From: an uncultured Alphaproteobacteria bacterium
GTDB taxonomy: Bacteria > Pseudomonadota > Alphaproteobacteria > RF32 > CAG-239
DNA: 32,068 bases
Assembly (NCBI GenBank): GCA_947588275.1
Contig: CANPYJ010000022.1
Location: 1 to 32,068 of the forward strand
Direction of reading: 5' to 3'
Position numbers and translations under genes: made by a program. Below, piece by piece: positions 23,946 to 32,017 of the stretch (positions are counted from its first letter, which is position 1; every line of letters begins with the position of its first letter). Below the pieces are notes generated by a model. The model did no database searches and had not been told where the DNA came from. It saw nothing but the letters and a program-made list of their open reading frames with translations.

Positions 23946-25083
23946 AATGGCGGCACTGTTTTGGCGCCAGCACTCCACGGCTCTGCTGGCCGGACTGGTT
24001 TTGCTGATGATGCTTGTGCAGATATGTATGTGGCTGACGCGGCGGCACAAAAAAGACCCCTCGGCGGCCGATTTGCTGTTACGCGGACAGGCCGAGCTGA
24101 TTGGCCGCCTGATGCAGTTTGGCGAAGACGCCTCGCGTGAACAATCCAAAGTCGCGGCGGCGCTTTCCGAACAAAAACTGGCGCTGCTCAAGATAATAGA
24201 TGAAAAACTTTTGGCCGTGACCAAAAGTGTAGGCGACGGATTGCAGCAAAATGCGGCCAAAACCAATGAAACTTTGACTGATTTGCGTGAGCGTCTGGCC
24301 AAAATAGACGTCGCTCAGCAAAAAATATCATCATTGTCCGAACAGGTGGTTTCGTTGCAGGAAGTGTTGTCCAACAAACAGGCGCGCGGCGCTTTCGGTG
24401 AGATTCAGCTCAATGATTTGGTAAGCACGATTTTGCCGCCCAACGCCTATGAGTTTCAGTGCGGTCTTACCAACGGCAAGCGGGCCGATTGTGTGCTCAA
24501 GCTGCCCAATCCGCCGGGGACGATTGTCATTGACGCCAAATTTCCGTTGGAAAGTTATCGGGCTTTGCGCAATGCCGCCAATGAGCGCGAACGGGCAGAC
24601 GCCGAACGGTTGTTTCGAGCCGCGGTGCTCAAACATATCAAAGACATTGCCGAAAAATACATTATTGCCGGCGAAACGGCGGAATCCGCGCTCATGTTTT
24701 TGCCGAGTGAAGCCATTTATGCCGAATTGCATGCCAATTTTACCGACGTGGTGGAGGTGTCTTATCGCTCTAAGGTGTGGATTGTGTCGCCGACCACGCT
24801 GATGGCCACGCTCAACACTGTGCGCGCCGTGCTCAAAGACGCGCGCATGCGCGAGCAGGCCGGCGTAATTCAAAAAGAAGTGGGCACTTTGTTGGAAGAC
24901 ATCGGGCGGCTTGACAAACGAATTGAGAGCCTCGGCACTCATTTTCGGCAGGCCAACGAAGACGTAGATGCGATTCGCACGTCATCAGGCAAGATTGCCC
25001 GCCGTGTCCAAAAAATCGAGGACATTGAGCTTGGCGAAGATGCCGCGCGGCTGGCTGTGGCACAATTGGCCAACGACAGCTAA
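23929..25083 (+). CDS. rmuC: DNA recombination protein RmuC
   Basis: RmuC family protein: a membrane-anchored coiled coil with a restriction-endonuclease-like domain, linked genetically to limiting inversions at short inverted repeats. The N-terminal TM (ALLAGLVLLMMLVQICMWL) is followed by a coiled coil (about 45-150) and the conserved domain with RGAFGEIQLNDLVSTILPP, RADCVLKLPNPPGTIVIDAKFP, MFLPSEAIYAELH and VWIVSPTTLMATLNTVRAV. The Asp-Ala-Lys of VIDAKFP fits the nuclease-like D-x-K motif. Start choice: TTG 23929 has a strong GGGGAG five bases upstream and overlaps accA by 17 bases; ATG 23947, just after the accA stop, and ATG 23899 are alternatives with weak SDs. The product is about 384 residues. 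RmuC next to a chromosome rich in palindromic repeats is notable but may be chance. Confidence 0.93.
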   Translation: MQNLSEMAALFWRQHSTALLAGLVLLMMLVQICMWLTRRHKKDPSAADLLLRGQAELIGRLMQFGEDASREQSKVAAALSEQKLALLKIIDEKLLAVTKSVGDGLQQNAAKTNETLTDLRERLAKIDVAQQKISSLSEQVVSLQEVLSNKQARGAFGEIQLNDLVSTILPPNAYEFQCGLTNGKRADCVLKLPNPPGTIVIDAKFPLESYRALRNAANERERADAERLFRAAVLKHIKDIAEKYIIAGETAESALMFLPSEAIYAELHANFTDVVEVSYRSKVWIVSPTTLMATLNTVRAVLKDARMREQAGVIQKEVGTLLEDIGRLDKRIESLGTHFRQANEDVDAIRTSSGKIARRVQKIEDIELGEDAARLAVAQLANDS

Positions 25084-25137
25084 AAACTCTTTGGATAACT
25101 ATCCGATTACATCTTGGTTTTTTTTAAATATGTTATA

Positions 25138-25166
25138 TTGATATTTAAGAAAAAAGCGACTATGCT
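25138..25166 (+). promoter_or_regulatory. Promoter of ihfB-lapA-accD
   Basis: TTGATA, a 17-nt spacer and TATGCT, in the 116-base gap between rmuC and ihfB. The -35 matches five of six bases and the -10 four of six. It ends 33 bases before the ihfB start and is the only good promoter match before three closely spaced genes. Confidence 0.6.
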
Positions 25167-25199
25167 GTTTGTTACAATAAATAACGAAAGAGGAAAAAA

Positions 25200-25478
25200 G
25201 TGACTAAATCAGAATTAATCGAAAAAATTGCCGCCAAAAACCCGCATTTGCTGCACAAAGACGTGGAGCGCATCGTCGCGGTGTTTTTTGATTCCATTGT
25301 CAATGCGTTGGCCAATGGCGACCGTGTCGAATTCCGCGGCTTTGGCGCATTTTCGGTGCGTACTCGCGCGCCTCGCATGGCCAAAAACCCGCGCACCGGC
25401 AAACCGGTTAAGGTCGAGCAGCGCAATATTCCGCATTTTAAGACTGGCAAACAGCTGTTTGAGCTCTTAAATAAATAG
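25200..25478 (+). CDS. ihfB: Integration host factor subunit beta
   Basis: DNA-bending nucleoid protein that pairs with IHF-alpha. The 92-residue protein is a complete member of the HU/IHF family: N-terminal helices (MTKSELIEKIAAKNPHLLHK), the GDRVEFRGFGAFSVRTRAPR strand region and the DNA-intercalating arm AKNPRTGKPV with Pro64. The start context (LTKSELI, then HLLHKDVE) and RNIPHFKTGKQL fit IHF-beta rather than HU. It begins with GTG at 25200, preceded by AAGAGGAAAAAA. It is followed after 30 bases by lapA, the usual ihfB-lapA order in proteobacteria. Confidence 0.92.
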   Translation: MTKSELIEKIAAKNPHLLHKDVERIVAVFFDSIVNALANGDRVEFRGFGAFSVRTRAPRMAKNPRTGKPVKVEQRNIPHFKTGKQLFELLNK

Positions 25479-25508
25479 CGGTTAAGAGCATTTGGAAAGG
25501 GTTGGGCA

Positions 25509-25934
25509 ATGGGCGTAATAAAATTGCTGATAGGACTGCCGCTGTTGGTGGCATTATTGGTGTTTGCCTTTGTCAACAACGATTTTGTAACGATTAACTT
25601 TTGGCCGTTTTATCTTGAGATGACGGTTGCTCTGAGCGTGGTAGTCGTATTTTTTGCGGCGGCCGGCTTTTTGGTGGGCAGCTTTTTTGCCTGGTTGTCA
25701 TACGCGCCTGTGCGCGCGGCTTTGCGTGATCAAAAACGCCAAAACAAGAAGCTTAGCAAAGAGCAGGAAAAACTGGTCAAAGAGGTGGAAGGCCTGCACG
25801 AAAACATTGCCGTCTTAAAGGAGCATGAACCGCCGGCACCGCCGACTTCCTTGGCGCAAAAGATGAAAAATATGTTTGGTTCCAAGAAAGAACCGGCGCC
25901 GCAGCCTCAGGATACTCAGAATTTTATTAACTAG
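25509..25934 (+). CDS. lapA: LapA family protein (lipopolysaccharide assembly protein A domain)
   Basis: A 141-residue inner-membrane protein with two TM helices (about 5-21, LLIGLPLLVALLVFAFV, and 38-63, TVALSVVVVFFAAAGFLVGSFFAW) joined by the family signature VNNDFVTINFWPF, then a cytoplasmic coiled coil (about 70-103) and a Pro-rich tail. This is the DUF1049/LapA topology. In gammaproteobacteria LapA with LapB controls LPS synthesis through LpxC stability; lapB is absent here, so the same role is not assured. The start ATG 25509 has GGAAAGGGTTGGGC upstream. It sits between ihfB and accD; the trpF-trpB-trpA genes usually found between lapA/ihfB and accD in alphaproteobacteria are missing. 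Confidence 0.85.
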   Translation: MGVIKLLIGLPLLVALLVFAFVNNDFVTINFWPFYLEMTVALSVVVVFFAAAGFLVGSFFAWLSYAPVRAALRDQKRQNKKLSKEQEKLVKEVEGLHENIAVLKEHEPPAPPTSLAQKMKNMFGSKKEPAPQPQDTQNFIN

Positions 25935-25943
25935 GAAGAAGAC

Positions 25944-26828
25944 ATGAACTGGTTATCGGATTTTGTCCGCCCGAAGGTCAAGAAAATCACTGCCAAAGAG
26001 GAGATCGCCGACAATTTGTGGACCAAATGTCCGCAATGCGGGCAAATGTTGTTTACCAAAGAGTTGGAAAAAAACGACTTTATCTGTTCGTCCTGCGATC
26101 ATCATTTGCGTTTGCCGCTGCTCAAACGTTTTGCCATGTTGTTTGACAACAGCGAGTACAAGCTGATAACTTTGCCCAAGCTCAAGGAAGATCCGCTCAA
26201 CTTCAAAGATTCCAAAAAATACACCGATCGTCTGCGTTCGTATCGCAAGTCGACGGGCGCCGAAGATGCGATTCGCGTGGCGCAGGGTGAGATTGGCGGC
26301 ATCACCTGCATTATTGCCGGCATAGATTTCAGCTTTATGGGCGGTTCCATGGGGACGATGGTTGGCGAAGGCATCGTCAAAGCCGCCGAGATTGCCATGC
26401 GCGGTGGCTATCCGCTGATTACGGTGGCGGCTTCGGGCGGTGCCCGCATGCAAGAAGGCATTTTATCCTTAATGCAGATGGTGCGCACCACGGCCGCGGT
26501 AAATATGGTCAAGGAAAAAGGGCTGCCGTTCATTTCGGTGTTGACAGATCCGACCACCGGCGGCGTATCGGCTTCGTTTGCCATGCTTGGCGACATTCAC
26601 ATTGCCGAAAAGGGCTGTGTCATAGGTTTTGCCGGCGCCCGTGTGATTGAGCAGACCATCCGTGAAAAATTGCCTGAAGGTTTCCAGCGGGCCGAATACC
26701 TCAAAGAGCACGGCATGGTAGACATTGTGGTACGCCGTCCCGAGCTGCGTGATACGCTGATTCGCGTCATCAGCATTCTCGTGCACCAAAAACCGCAAAT
26801 TGTCACGCTGGCGCTTGAAAACAAATAA
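25944..26828 (+). CDS. accD: Acetyl-CoA carboxylase carboxyltransferase subunit beta
   Basis: Partner of AccA in the carboxyltransferase. The 294-residue protein has the N-terminal four-cysteine zinc ribbon (Cys29, Cys32, Cys48, Cys51: CPQCG and CSSCD) and the crotonase-like core with GGSMGTMVGEGIVKAAEIA, AASGGARMQEGILSLMQM, TDPTTGGVSASFAMLGDI and IGFAGARVIEQTI. Start ATG 25944 has AGGAAGAAGAC upstream and is nine bases beyond lapA, so it is in the ihfB-lapA transcript. In alphaproteobacteria accD is normally flanked by trpA and folC; neither is present. Confidence 0.97.
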   Translation: MNWLSDFVRPKVKKITAKEEIADNLWTKCPQCGQMLFTKELEKNDFICSSCDHHLRLPLLKRFAMLFDNSEYKLITLPKLKEDPLNFKDSKKYTDRLRSYRKSTGAEDAIRVAQGEIGGITCIIAGIDFSFMGGSMGTMVGEGIVKAAEIAMRGGYPLITVAASGGARMQEGILSLMQMVRTTAAVNMVKEKGLPFISVLTDPTTGGVSASFAMLGDIHIAEKGCVIGFAGARVIEQTIREKLPEGFQRAEYLKEHGMVDIVVRRPELRDTLIRVISILVHQKPQIVTLALENK

Positions 26829-26862
26829 ATCTTGCAGTCTTGTGAATTATAAAGTAAGGTTA

Positions 26863-26905
26863 GCCATCACGAGTTATTATGATGGCGATTACTTATTTGT
26901 ATAAT
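26863..26905 (+). promoter_or_regulatory. Inverted repeat and perfect -10 box abutting the next ATG
   Basis: GCCATCA (26863-26869) and TGATGGC (26880-26886) form a 7-bp inverted repeat. TTATGA (26877-26882), a 17-nt spacer and a perfect TATAAT (26900-26905) follow; the ATG of the next gene starts only one base after the -10. If the box is used, transcription starts inside the annotated gene, so either the box is fortuitous or the true start codon is further downstream. Confidence 0.4.
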
Positions 26906-26906
26906 T

Positions 26907-27287
26907 ATGAAAACAAATGTAAAAAAAGTCTGGAAAACGCATCTTTTTTGGGTGTTATGTTTTTGTTTGGTGCAGGAAGCCGAGTTTTTTTGCATCAGGT
27001 CGGCCGGCCGGCCTTTATGGATGACAGACGTGACGACCTTGGTTTTGATTGGTGTCATACTGCAGTATGGCAAAGAGTGCCGGAAGACTTATCTGCACTA
27101 TAAGCTGGTTAGATATTTTTCCGACAGGTCGGACACGCAGATAATTGGCTGGCTCAATCGCAGCAAATTTAAGGAGCGCGCGGCGTTTTTACAATATCTT
27201 GAGGACGAAAGCCTGCTTCGGCTGGTGTGCGACAAAGGGCTTCATCCGAGCATTCGTCAGGAGATAAAAGACATGCTTGGAACATAG
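26907..27287 (+). CDS. Small membrane-associated hypothetical protein
   Basis: A 126-residue protein of no recognised family. Two hydrophobic stretches are visible: about 12-24 (HLFWVLCFCLVQE) and 42-54 (VTTLVLIGVILQYG), followed by a charged helical C-terminal half (SKFKERAAFLQYLEDESLLR, ... IRQEIKDMLGT). No SD precedes the ATG at 26907, and a TATAAT box directly abuts it, so the start is uncertain; the ATG at 27020 (MTDVTTLVLIGV) is an alternative that would leave one membrane segment. It is on the same strand as accD, 78 bases after it, and ends at a strong terminator. Confidence 0.6.
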   Translation: MKTNVKKVWKTHLFWVLCFCLVQEAEFFCIRSAGRPLWMTDVTTLVLIGVILQYGKECRKTYLHYKLVRYFSDRSDTQIIGWLNRSKFKERAAFLQYLEDESLLRLVCDKGLHPSIRQEIKDMLGT

Positions 27288-27293
27288 TCAATC

Positions 27294-27324
27294 AAAAGGC
27301 TGCCTTTTTTAAGGCGGCCTTTTT
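27294..27324. terminator. Rho-independent terminator, shared by convergent genes
   Basis: AAAAGGCTGCCTT, loop TTTT, AAGGCGGCCTTTT: a 13-bp stem with a single G-T pair, flanked by A and T runs. It lies between the small membrane protein gene and the convergent TPR gene, whose stop codon touches its end. Confidence 0.88.
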
Positions 27325-28727
27325 CAGTTTAGTTTACGGGTAAGCAGCTGTTTAAGGCTTTCGAGGCCGGATTCTTCGGCATATTGCCGTGCCAGCTCGC
27401 GATATTTGTCGGCTTGCTCCGAATTTCCGCGGCGTTGTGCGGTCAGAGCGATGTTGGCGGAGTCGATGGCGGCGCCGCTCCAGCGTTCGTTGTGGAGTTC
27501 GGCGCCGAGCGATTGTTGAAACAATCCTTCCGCGCGTCGGTTATCGCCGCGGCGCAGATAAATCAGGCCAAGCAGGCTGTAGACGTTGGCGATATGGAAA
27601 CATGTTTTGCAGTTTTGTGCTTCGGCGAGGATTCGGCGCAAAATTTTTTCGGCGGCTTGGGTTTGTCCGAGCTCTGTCAAAGCCTGTGCTTCCAGCAGTT
27701 CGGCCTCAAAAAGGGCCGCTGTATTTTGGCTTTGGCGGTAGAGAGGCTGGGCCTTGCGGGCTTGGGCGGCGGCGGTTTTCCAATTTGTCATGGCGGCGGC
27801 CGTTTGCGCGGCGAGGTCGTGACACAGCGCCAGCCCGCGAATGTCTTTGAGGCGAGCAAAGATTTTTTGTGCGCGACGTTCTGATTTTTGCGCGTCTGCA
27901 TATTTGCCCTCAATCAGCGCGGTCAGAGCCTGTTGGTTCAAAACCGCCGCGCCGCCGGTCTCGTCGCCGGCCTTGGCAAAAAGCTCGCCGGCCTGCGCAA
28001 AATAGTCTTTTGCCTCGTCGAAGCGGCTGCCCAAGACCATAAGCATGCCGAGATTAACCAAGGATTCGGCCTGTTTGGCCGGTGCGCCGATTGCGGCAAA
28101 AATCTTGCCGGCGGCGCGCAGCAAAAATTGTGCCGTGTCCTCGATTCCGCAGGCGCGATAGACGGTTCCGCCGAGCAGATAAGCCGTGGCCTCTTCAAAC
28201 GGCAGCCGAAGCTTGCGAAACTGGGCGGCGGCAGCGGCGGCTTTGGTTGAAGCCTCGAGCATGTCGCCTTCGTTGAGGGCGAGTTGCGCGGCAATATGGT
28301 TCAGACGGGCGTGTTCGGTTTTGGTTTTGGGTTCAAAACCAGAGATAAATTTGGCCGCGGCCGTTGTTTCGAAGTCAAGTAGGGCGAGTTCGGCGCGCGT
28401 CAGCGCGTCAGTGGGTTTGCCGCCGTACCCGTTCATAAGTCGGAGCGCCGCCGCGGTTTCCGGCGTCAAACGTCGCAGCAGGGCGGTCGGATGTCCGGCG
28501 CAAAATTGCCGAAGCAGTTTTTGCAGTTGCGGTTTGGCCATCCGGTTCAGTTGAGCGGCCGCCTGTCGTGCCGCCGCGCCCGAATACCATGCGCCGGCCG
28601 GCAGTTTGGCCAGCAGGCAGCGTTCCAAAATCCGCTCAATCAGGCGCCGCCGCAGTTTTTTGGCATAAGCGTGCAAAATCAGCGCCGCCGTGCAGAGAAT
28701 CAAAAAAGCGATCAGCAAATATTCCAT
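27324..28727 (-). CDS. TPR-repeat protein with N-terminal membrane anchor
   Basis: A 467-residue protein starting with a TM or uncleaved signal anchor (about 3-19, YLLIAFLILCTAALILHAY), then a basic stretch (KKLRRRLIERILERC) and an Ala-rich array of tetratricopeptide repeats through about 130-460, for example SLVNLGMLMVLGSRFDEAKDYF (split: SLVNLGMLMVLG, SRFDEAKDYF), ALTALIEGKYADAQKSERRA and VYSLLGLIYLRRGDNRRAEG. TPR arrays bind peptides or partner proteins; the partner is not evident. The SD is poor (AAAGAAAAATAAATTTA). It diverges from the Lon-like protease gene, with a perfect palindrome in the intervening region. Confidence 0.8.
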   Translation of the reverse strand: MEYLLIAFLILCTAALILHAYAKKLRRRLIERILERCLLAKLPAGAWYSGAAARQAAAQLNRMAKPQLQKLLRQFCAGHPTALLRRLTPETAAALRLMNGYGGKPTDALTRAELALLDFETTAAAKFISGFEPKTKTEHARLNHIAAQLALNEGDMLEASTKAAAAAAQFRKLRLPFEEATAYLLGGTVYRACGIEDTAQFLLRAAGKIFAAIGAPAKQAESLVNLGMLMVLGSRFDEAKDYFAQAGELFAKAGDETGGAAVLNQQALTALIEGKYADAQKSERRAQKIFARLKDIRGLALCHDLAAQTAAAMTNWKTAAAQARKAQPLYRQSQNTAALFEAELLEAQALTELGQTQAAEKILRRILAEAQNCKTCFHIANVYSLLGLIYLRRGDNRRAEGLFQQSLGAELHNERWSGAAIDSANIALTAQRRGNSEQADKYRELARQYAEESGLESLKQLLTRKLN

Positions 28728-28775
28728 TAAATTTATTTTTCTTTACCCAATGTTTATTTTTCTTTATTATAAGAT

Positions 28776-28790
28776 AACTTATCATAAGTT
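28776..28790. promoter_or_regulatory. Palindromic operator-like site between TPR and lon-like genes
   Basis: AACTTAT C ATAAGTT is a perfect 15-base dyad located 23 bases before the protease start and 49 bases before the divergent TPR gene. Its position suggests a binding site for a dimeric regulator controlling one or both genes. No RpoH-like boxes were found here. Confidence 0.45.
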
Positions 28791-28812
28791 TAATGTATAG
28801 GAATTTTTTATT

Positions 28813-31263
28813 ATGAGCATTACCAGACTGAAATCTTCGGAACTTTACAGACGTTGCAATCCGCAGAAGTTCAAGTTTTCGACCACGGCGGAGCTTGAGG
28901 AACGGTTGTCGGCCTTAGGGCAGGACAGAGCCCTGAGCGCGGTTGAAGTTGGGATAAACATTCAGTCCAAGGGCTACAATTTGTTTTGCCTTGGTCCTGA
29001 GGGCACGGGCAAGACCAGTTTGGTCAAGCGGGTTTTGGAAAAAGAGGCCAAGACGCGGCCCACGCCGGAAGATTGGGCGTATGTTTATAATTTTGACGAG
29101 CCTTACAAACCGCATGCCATTAGTTTTCCGGCCGGCACGGCGACGGACTTTGCCAAAGACGTTGACAAGCTCATTGAGACGCTTTCGGCGTCGGTTCCGG
29201 CCATATTGGAAAGTGACGAATACAAGGCCGGCCTGAGCATTATCAACGAGAAGTACAAGCAGTACAAAGAAAAATACATCAAACTTTTGCAAAAGAAGGC
29301 CAAAGGCAAGAGCGTGTCGCTTTTGCACATGCCGGTCGGGTTGGTGGTGGCGCCGGTCAAAAACGGCGAAGTCTTGAGCCCTGAGGCCTTTGAGGAACTT
29401 CCTGAAGACGAGAAGAAGCAGCTGTTGGAAGACCTCAACCAAATGCAGGCCGAGATTGAGAACACCGCGCAGGATTTGCCGCAATGGGAGGACAAACAGC
29501 GCAAAGAGACCAACGATTTGCGCGTCAAGTTTCTCAAGATTGCGGTCAAACAGCCGATAGACGAGCTTCACGCGCGCTACAAAAAAATCAAAGACGCCAA
29601 CGAGTTTTTGCGTAGCATTCAAAAATATATCATATCCAACATTGATGAGTTTTTGCCCAATGCCGATGCGGGTTCGTCCGGCGCCGACACGGGTTCGGCC
29701 GGCGAAGACGCCCTGAGCGCGTTGTTTTCGCGCTTTAAGCAGCCGGAGGAGGACAAATACGCCAAATTCAAAGTCAACGTAATTGTCAAAAACGAGCCCG
29801 GTGCGGGTGCGCCGATTATTCATCTGGATCACCCCACGCAAGGCAATTTGGTTGGCAAGGTGGAGCGCATTCAGCAATACGGCGCGTTGCTCACGGACTT
29901 TTCACTCATTAAGCCCGGCGCGTTGCACAACGCCAACGGCGGTTTTTTGCTCATCGACGCGCGCAAGCTGCTCATTCAGCCCTATGCTTGGGATTCCCTC
30001 AAACGCGCGTTAGCCTCCAAGACCATCAAGATAGAAGCTCCGAGCGAGGAAACCACGTTTACGACCATTTCTCTTGATCCCGAGCCGATACCGCTTAATA
30101 TCAAAGTCATTTTGACCGGCGATGAAGATTTGTATGCGTTGCTTTCGGAACGTGATCCCGATTTTTCGGATTTCTTCAAGGTCGAGGCGGATTTTGGCGT
30201 GCTGATGGACCGCACGCCCGAAAACGAGATAGAATACGCCAAGCTGATAGGCTCCTTGTCCAAAAAGAAGAAACTCCGTTCGCTTAACAAGCAGGCGGTG
30301 GCCAAAGTGATAGAATATTCGTCGCGGCTGGCCGAAAGCTCGGAGAAACTCACGGCTCACATTGCCTCCATCGGCGACTTGTTGCGTGAGGCCGACTATT
30401 GGGCGCGCAAGTCCAAGGCCAACCAGATTGGCAAGAATCACATTGAGCAGGCCATAGAGGCGCAGATATACCGCACCGACCGCATCAAGCAAGCCATGCA
30501 GGAGCAGATTGATAAAGGCACGATTCTGATAGACGTCAGCGGCCAAAAGGTTGGGCAGATAAACGGTTTGGTTGTTTATAACTTTTCGCGCAGCAGCTTT
30601 GGCAAACCGGCGCGCATCACCGCGCAGGTGCGCATAGGCAAGGGCGAGTTCATCAACATTGAGCGCGAAGTCGAGATGAGTGGTCCGATTCATTCCAAGG
30701 GCGTGTTGATTTTGGAGAGTTTGCTGGCCAATCGTTTTGCCAAGTATTGTCCGTTGTCGCTTTCGGCGGCGATTGTGTTTGAGCAGTCTTATGGCGGAGT
30801 AGACGGCGACAGCGCCTCTTCCACCGAGTATTACTGTCTGCTTTCGGCCATTTCCGGTCTGCCCATCAAACAGAGCATTGCCGTTACCGGCTCAATCAAT
30901 CAGTTTGGCGAGATTCAGCCGATTGGCGGCGTCAATGAGAAGATAGAGGGTTTTTATGACGTTTGCGCTCACCACGGGCTCACCGGCGAGCACGGGGTCA
31001 TAATTCCGCGCACCAATGTCAAAGACCTGATGTTGCGAGAAGACATCTTAAAGTCGGTTGATGAGGGAATGTTCCACGTTTGGGCCATAGACACGGTTGA
31101 CGACGGCATAGAGATTTTGACCGGCATCAAAGCCGGCGTCATGGATAAGCACGGACATTATCCCAAAGGCAGCGTCAATCGCAAAGTGCAGGAAAATTTG
31201 GAGTATTTTTACAAACAATATGCGCGCTATGCCAAAGAAACGCATGGTTGTTTGGGCAAATAA
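28813..31263 (+). CDS. Lon-family ATP-dependent protease (AAA_32/LonB-like)
   Basis: An 816-residue AAA+ protease of the Lon-related family with an AAA_32-type ATPase and a C-terminal Lon proteolytic domain; it lacks the N-terminal LAN domain of classical Lon. Walker A is GPEGTGKT at 61-68. The middle part (about 150-260) is a long charged helical insert, and ALHNANGGFLLIDARKLL is the AAA_32 Walker B region. The protease domain shows YGGVDGDSASSTEYYCLLSA with Ser667 and PIGGVNEKIEGFYD with Lys710; the 43-residue separation equals that of Ser679/Lys722 in E. coli Lon, so the dyad is intact. Its cellular role is probably removal of damaged proteins. It is monocistronic, starts at ATG 28813 (TAGGAA upstream, rather far), and is preceded by a palindromic operator-like site. 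Confidence 0.93.
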   Translation: MSITRLKSSELYRRCNPQKFKFSTTAELEERLSALGQDRALSAVEVGINIQSKGYNLFCLGPEGTGKTSLVKRVLEKEAKTRPTPEDWAYVYNFDEPYKPHAISFPAGTATDFAKDVDKLIETLSASVPAILESDEYKAGLSIINEKYKQYKEKYIKLLQKKAKGKSVSLLHMPVGLVVAPVKNGEVLSPEAFEELPEDEKKQLLEDLNQMQAEIENTAQDLPQWEDKQRKETNDLRVKFLKIAVKQPIDELHARYKKIKDANEFLRSIQKYIISNIDEFLPNADAGSSGADTGSAGEDALSALFSRFKQPEEDKYAKFKVNVIVKNEPGAGAPIIHLDHPTQGNLVGKVERIQQYGALLTDFSLIKPGALHNANGGFLLIDARKLLIQPYAWDSLKRALASKTIKIEAPSEETTFTTISLDPEPIPLNIKVILTGDEDLYALLSERDPDFSDFFKVEADFGVLMDRTPENEIEYAKLIGSLSKKKKLRSLNKQAVAKVIEYSSRLAESSEKLTAHIASIGDLLREADYWARKSKANQIGKNHIEQAIEAQIYRTDRIKQAMQEQIDKGTILIDVSGQKVGQINGLVVYNFSRSSFGKPARITAQVRIGKGEFINIEREVEMSGPIHSKGVLILESLLANRFAKYCPLSLSAAIVFEQSYGGVDGDSASSTEYYCLLSAISGLPIKQSIAVTGSINQFGEIQPIGGVNEKIEGFYDVCAHHGLTGEHGVIIPRTNVKDLMLREDILKSVDEGMFHVWAIDTVDDGIEILTGIKAGVMDKHGHYPKGSVNRKVQENLEYFYKQYARYAKETHGCLGK

Positions 31264-31300
31264 ACATAGGGATGAACGAAGTTATGCACAAAAATTATGT

Positions 31301-31326
31301 CTTTAGATATAAATTATATATCTTTT
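31301..31326 (+). terminator. Weak A/T-rich terminator-like hairpin after the protease gene
   Basis: AGATATA, loop AATTA, TATATCT followed by TTT (31305-31326). It is the only inverted repeat near the protease stop, but the all-A/T stem is weak. Confidence 0.4.
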
Positions 31327-31364
31327 AGATAAAATTTGTATTCTAATTATGACAAAAGATAATC

Positions 31365-31402
31365 TTGTTCATACTTTTTTAATTTGTTATAGTTAGACTA
31401 TA
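31365..31402 (+). promoter_or_regulatory. Promoter and dyad upstream of the pilin gene
   Basis: TTGTTC (31365-31370), 17-nt spacer, TATAGT (31388-31393; five of six -10 bases). The -10 is the left half of a perfect dyad TATAGT TAG ACTATA (31388-31402), so a regulator could bind over it. The pilin SD (AGGAG, 31417-31421) is 15 bases further on. Confidence 0.5.
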
Positions 31403-31429
31403 AACAAAATATATTTAGGAGTGACGACA

Positions 31430-32017
31430 ATGAAGTACGAAGAACAATTAGAAAAAAGCGAGCAGTCCGGCCGTTCCATGGTCGAAATGCTCGGCGTGCT
31501 GGCCATTATCGGTGTGCTTTCCATCGGTGGTATCTCCGGATATTCCAAAGCGATGGCCAAATATCGCGTTAACCAAACCTTGGATCAGATTTCCATGTTG
31601 GTGATGAACATTCGTACCCTGTATTCCAACAACATCGACTACAGTGGCTTGAGTGATACGGTTGCCATTAACATGGGTATCGTTCCGAACAATATGTTGA
31701 CCACTGATAGTAACGGCATCATCAATGCCTATCAGGGAGAAATCAAACTTGGCACAGCTTCTAATAACCGCCAGTTTACGGTTACCTACAGCGGTCTGCC
31801 GCGCGAAGCTTGCGTGACCATTGCCACCGCTGACTGGGGTCTTCAGGCCGGTTCCGGTTTGCAGAGCATCGGTATCGGCACGTCTGCAGCTGGCAAAAAA
31901 GCTGCAGAGAGCTTCACAACAAAGAACATTGATACTCCTTGGGTAATTTCATCTGCTGCGGCTTCGTGTAACAACACGACAGATAACGGTAACTCAATTC
32001 AGTGGACGTTCTACTAA
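31430..32017 (+). CDS. Type IV pilin-like protein (PilS/TcpA-like)
   Basis: A 195-residue prepilin. The leader is short and charged (MKYEEQLEKSEQSG), then the class III signal continues RSMVEMLGVLAIIGVLSIGG: Gly14 is the expected prepilin peptidase site, Glu19 is the conserved +5 glutamate and the following stretch is the hydrophobic alpha-1 helix. The mature +1 residue is Arg rather than the usual methylated Phe/Met/Leu. The C-terminal part resembles PilS/TcpA-type (type IVb) pilins: AINMGIVPNNMLT, INAYQGEIKLG, FTVTYSGLPREACVTIA, and two cysteines (in REACV and AASCNN) that could form the C-terminal disulfide loop. ATG 31430 has AGGAG eight bases upstream; a GTG at 31421 overlaps that SD. 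No assembly genes are in the window. Confidence 0.88.
   Translation: MKYEEQLEKSEQSGRSMVEMLGVLAIIGVLSIGGISGYSKAMAKYRVNQTLDQISMLVMNIRTLYSNNIDYSGLSDTVAINMGIVPNNMLTTDSNGIINAYQGEIKLGTASNNRQFTVTYSGLPREACVTIATADWGLQAGSGLQSIGIGTSAAGKKAAESFTTKNIDTPWVISSAAASCNNTTDNGNSIQWTFY

Noticed and set aside
28915..29877. Minus-strand open frame of 320 codons opposite the Lon-like gene
   Set aside because: Antisense shadow of the ATPase region, with no domain and no SD.
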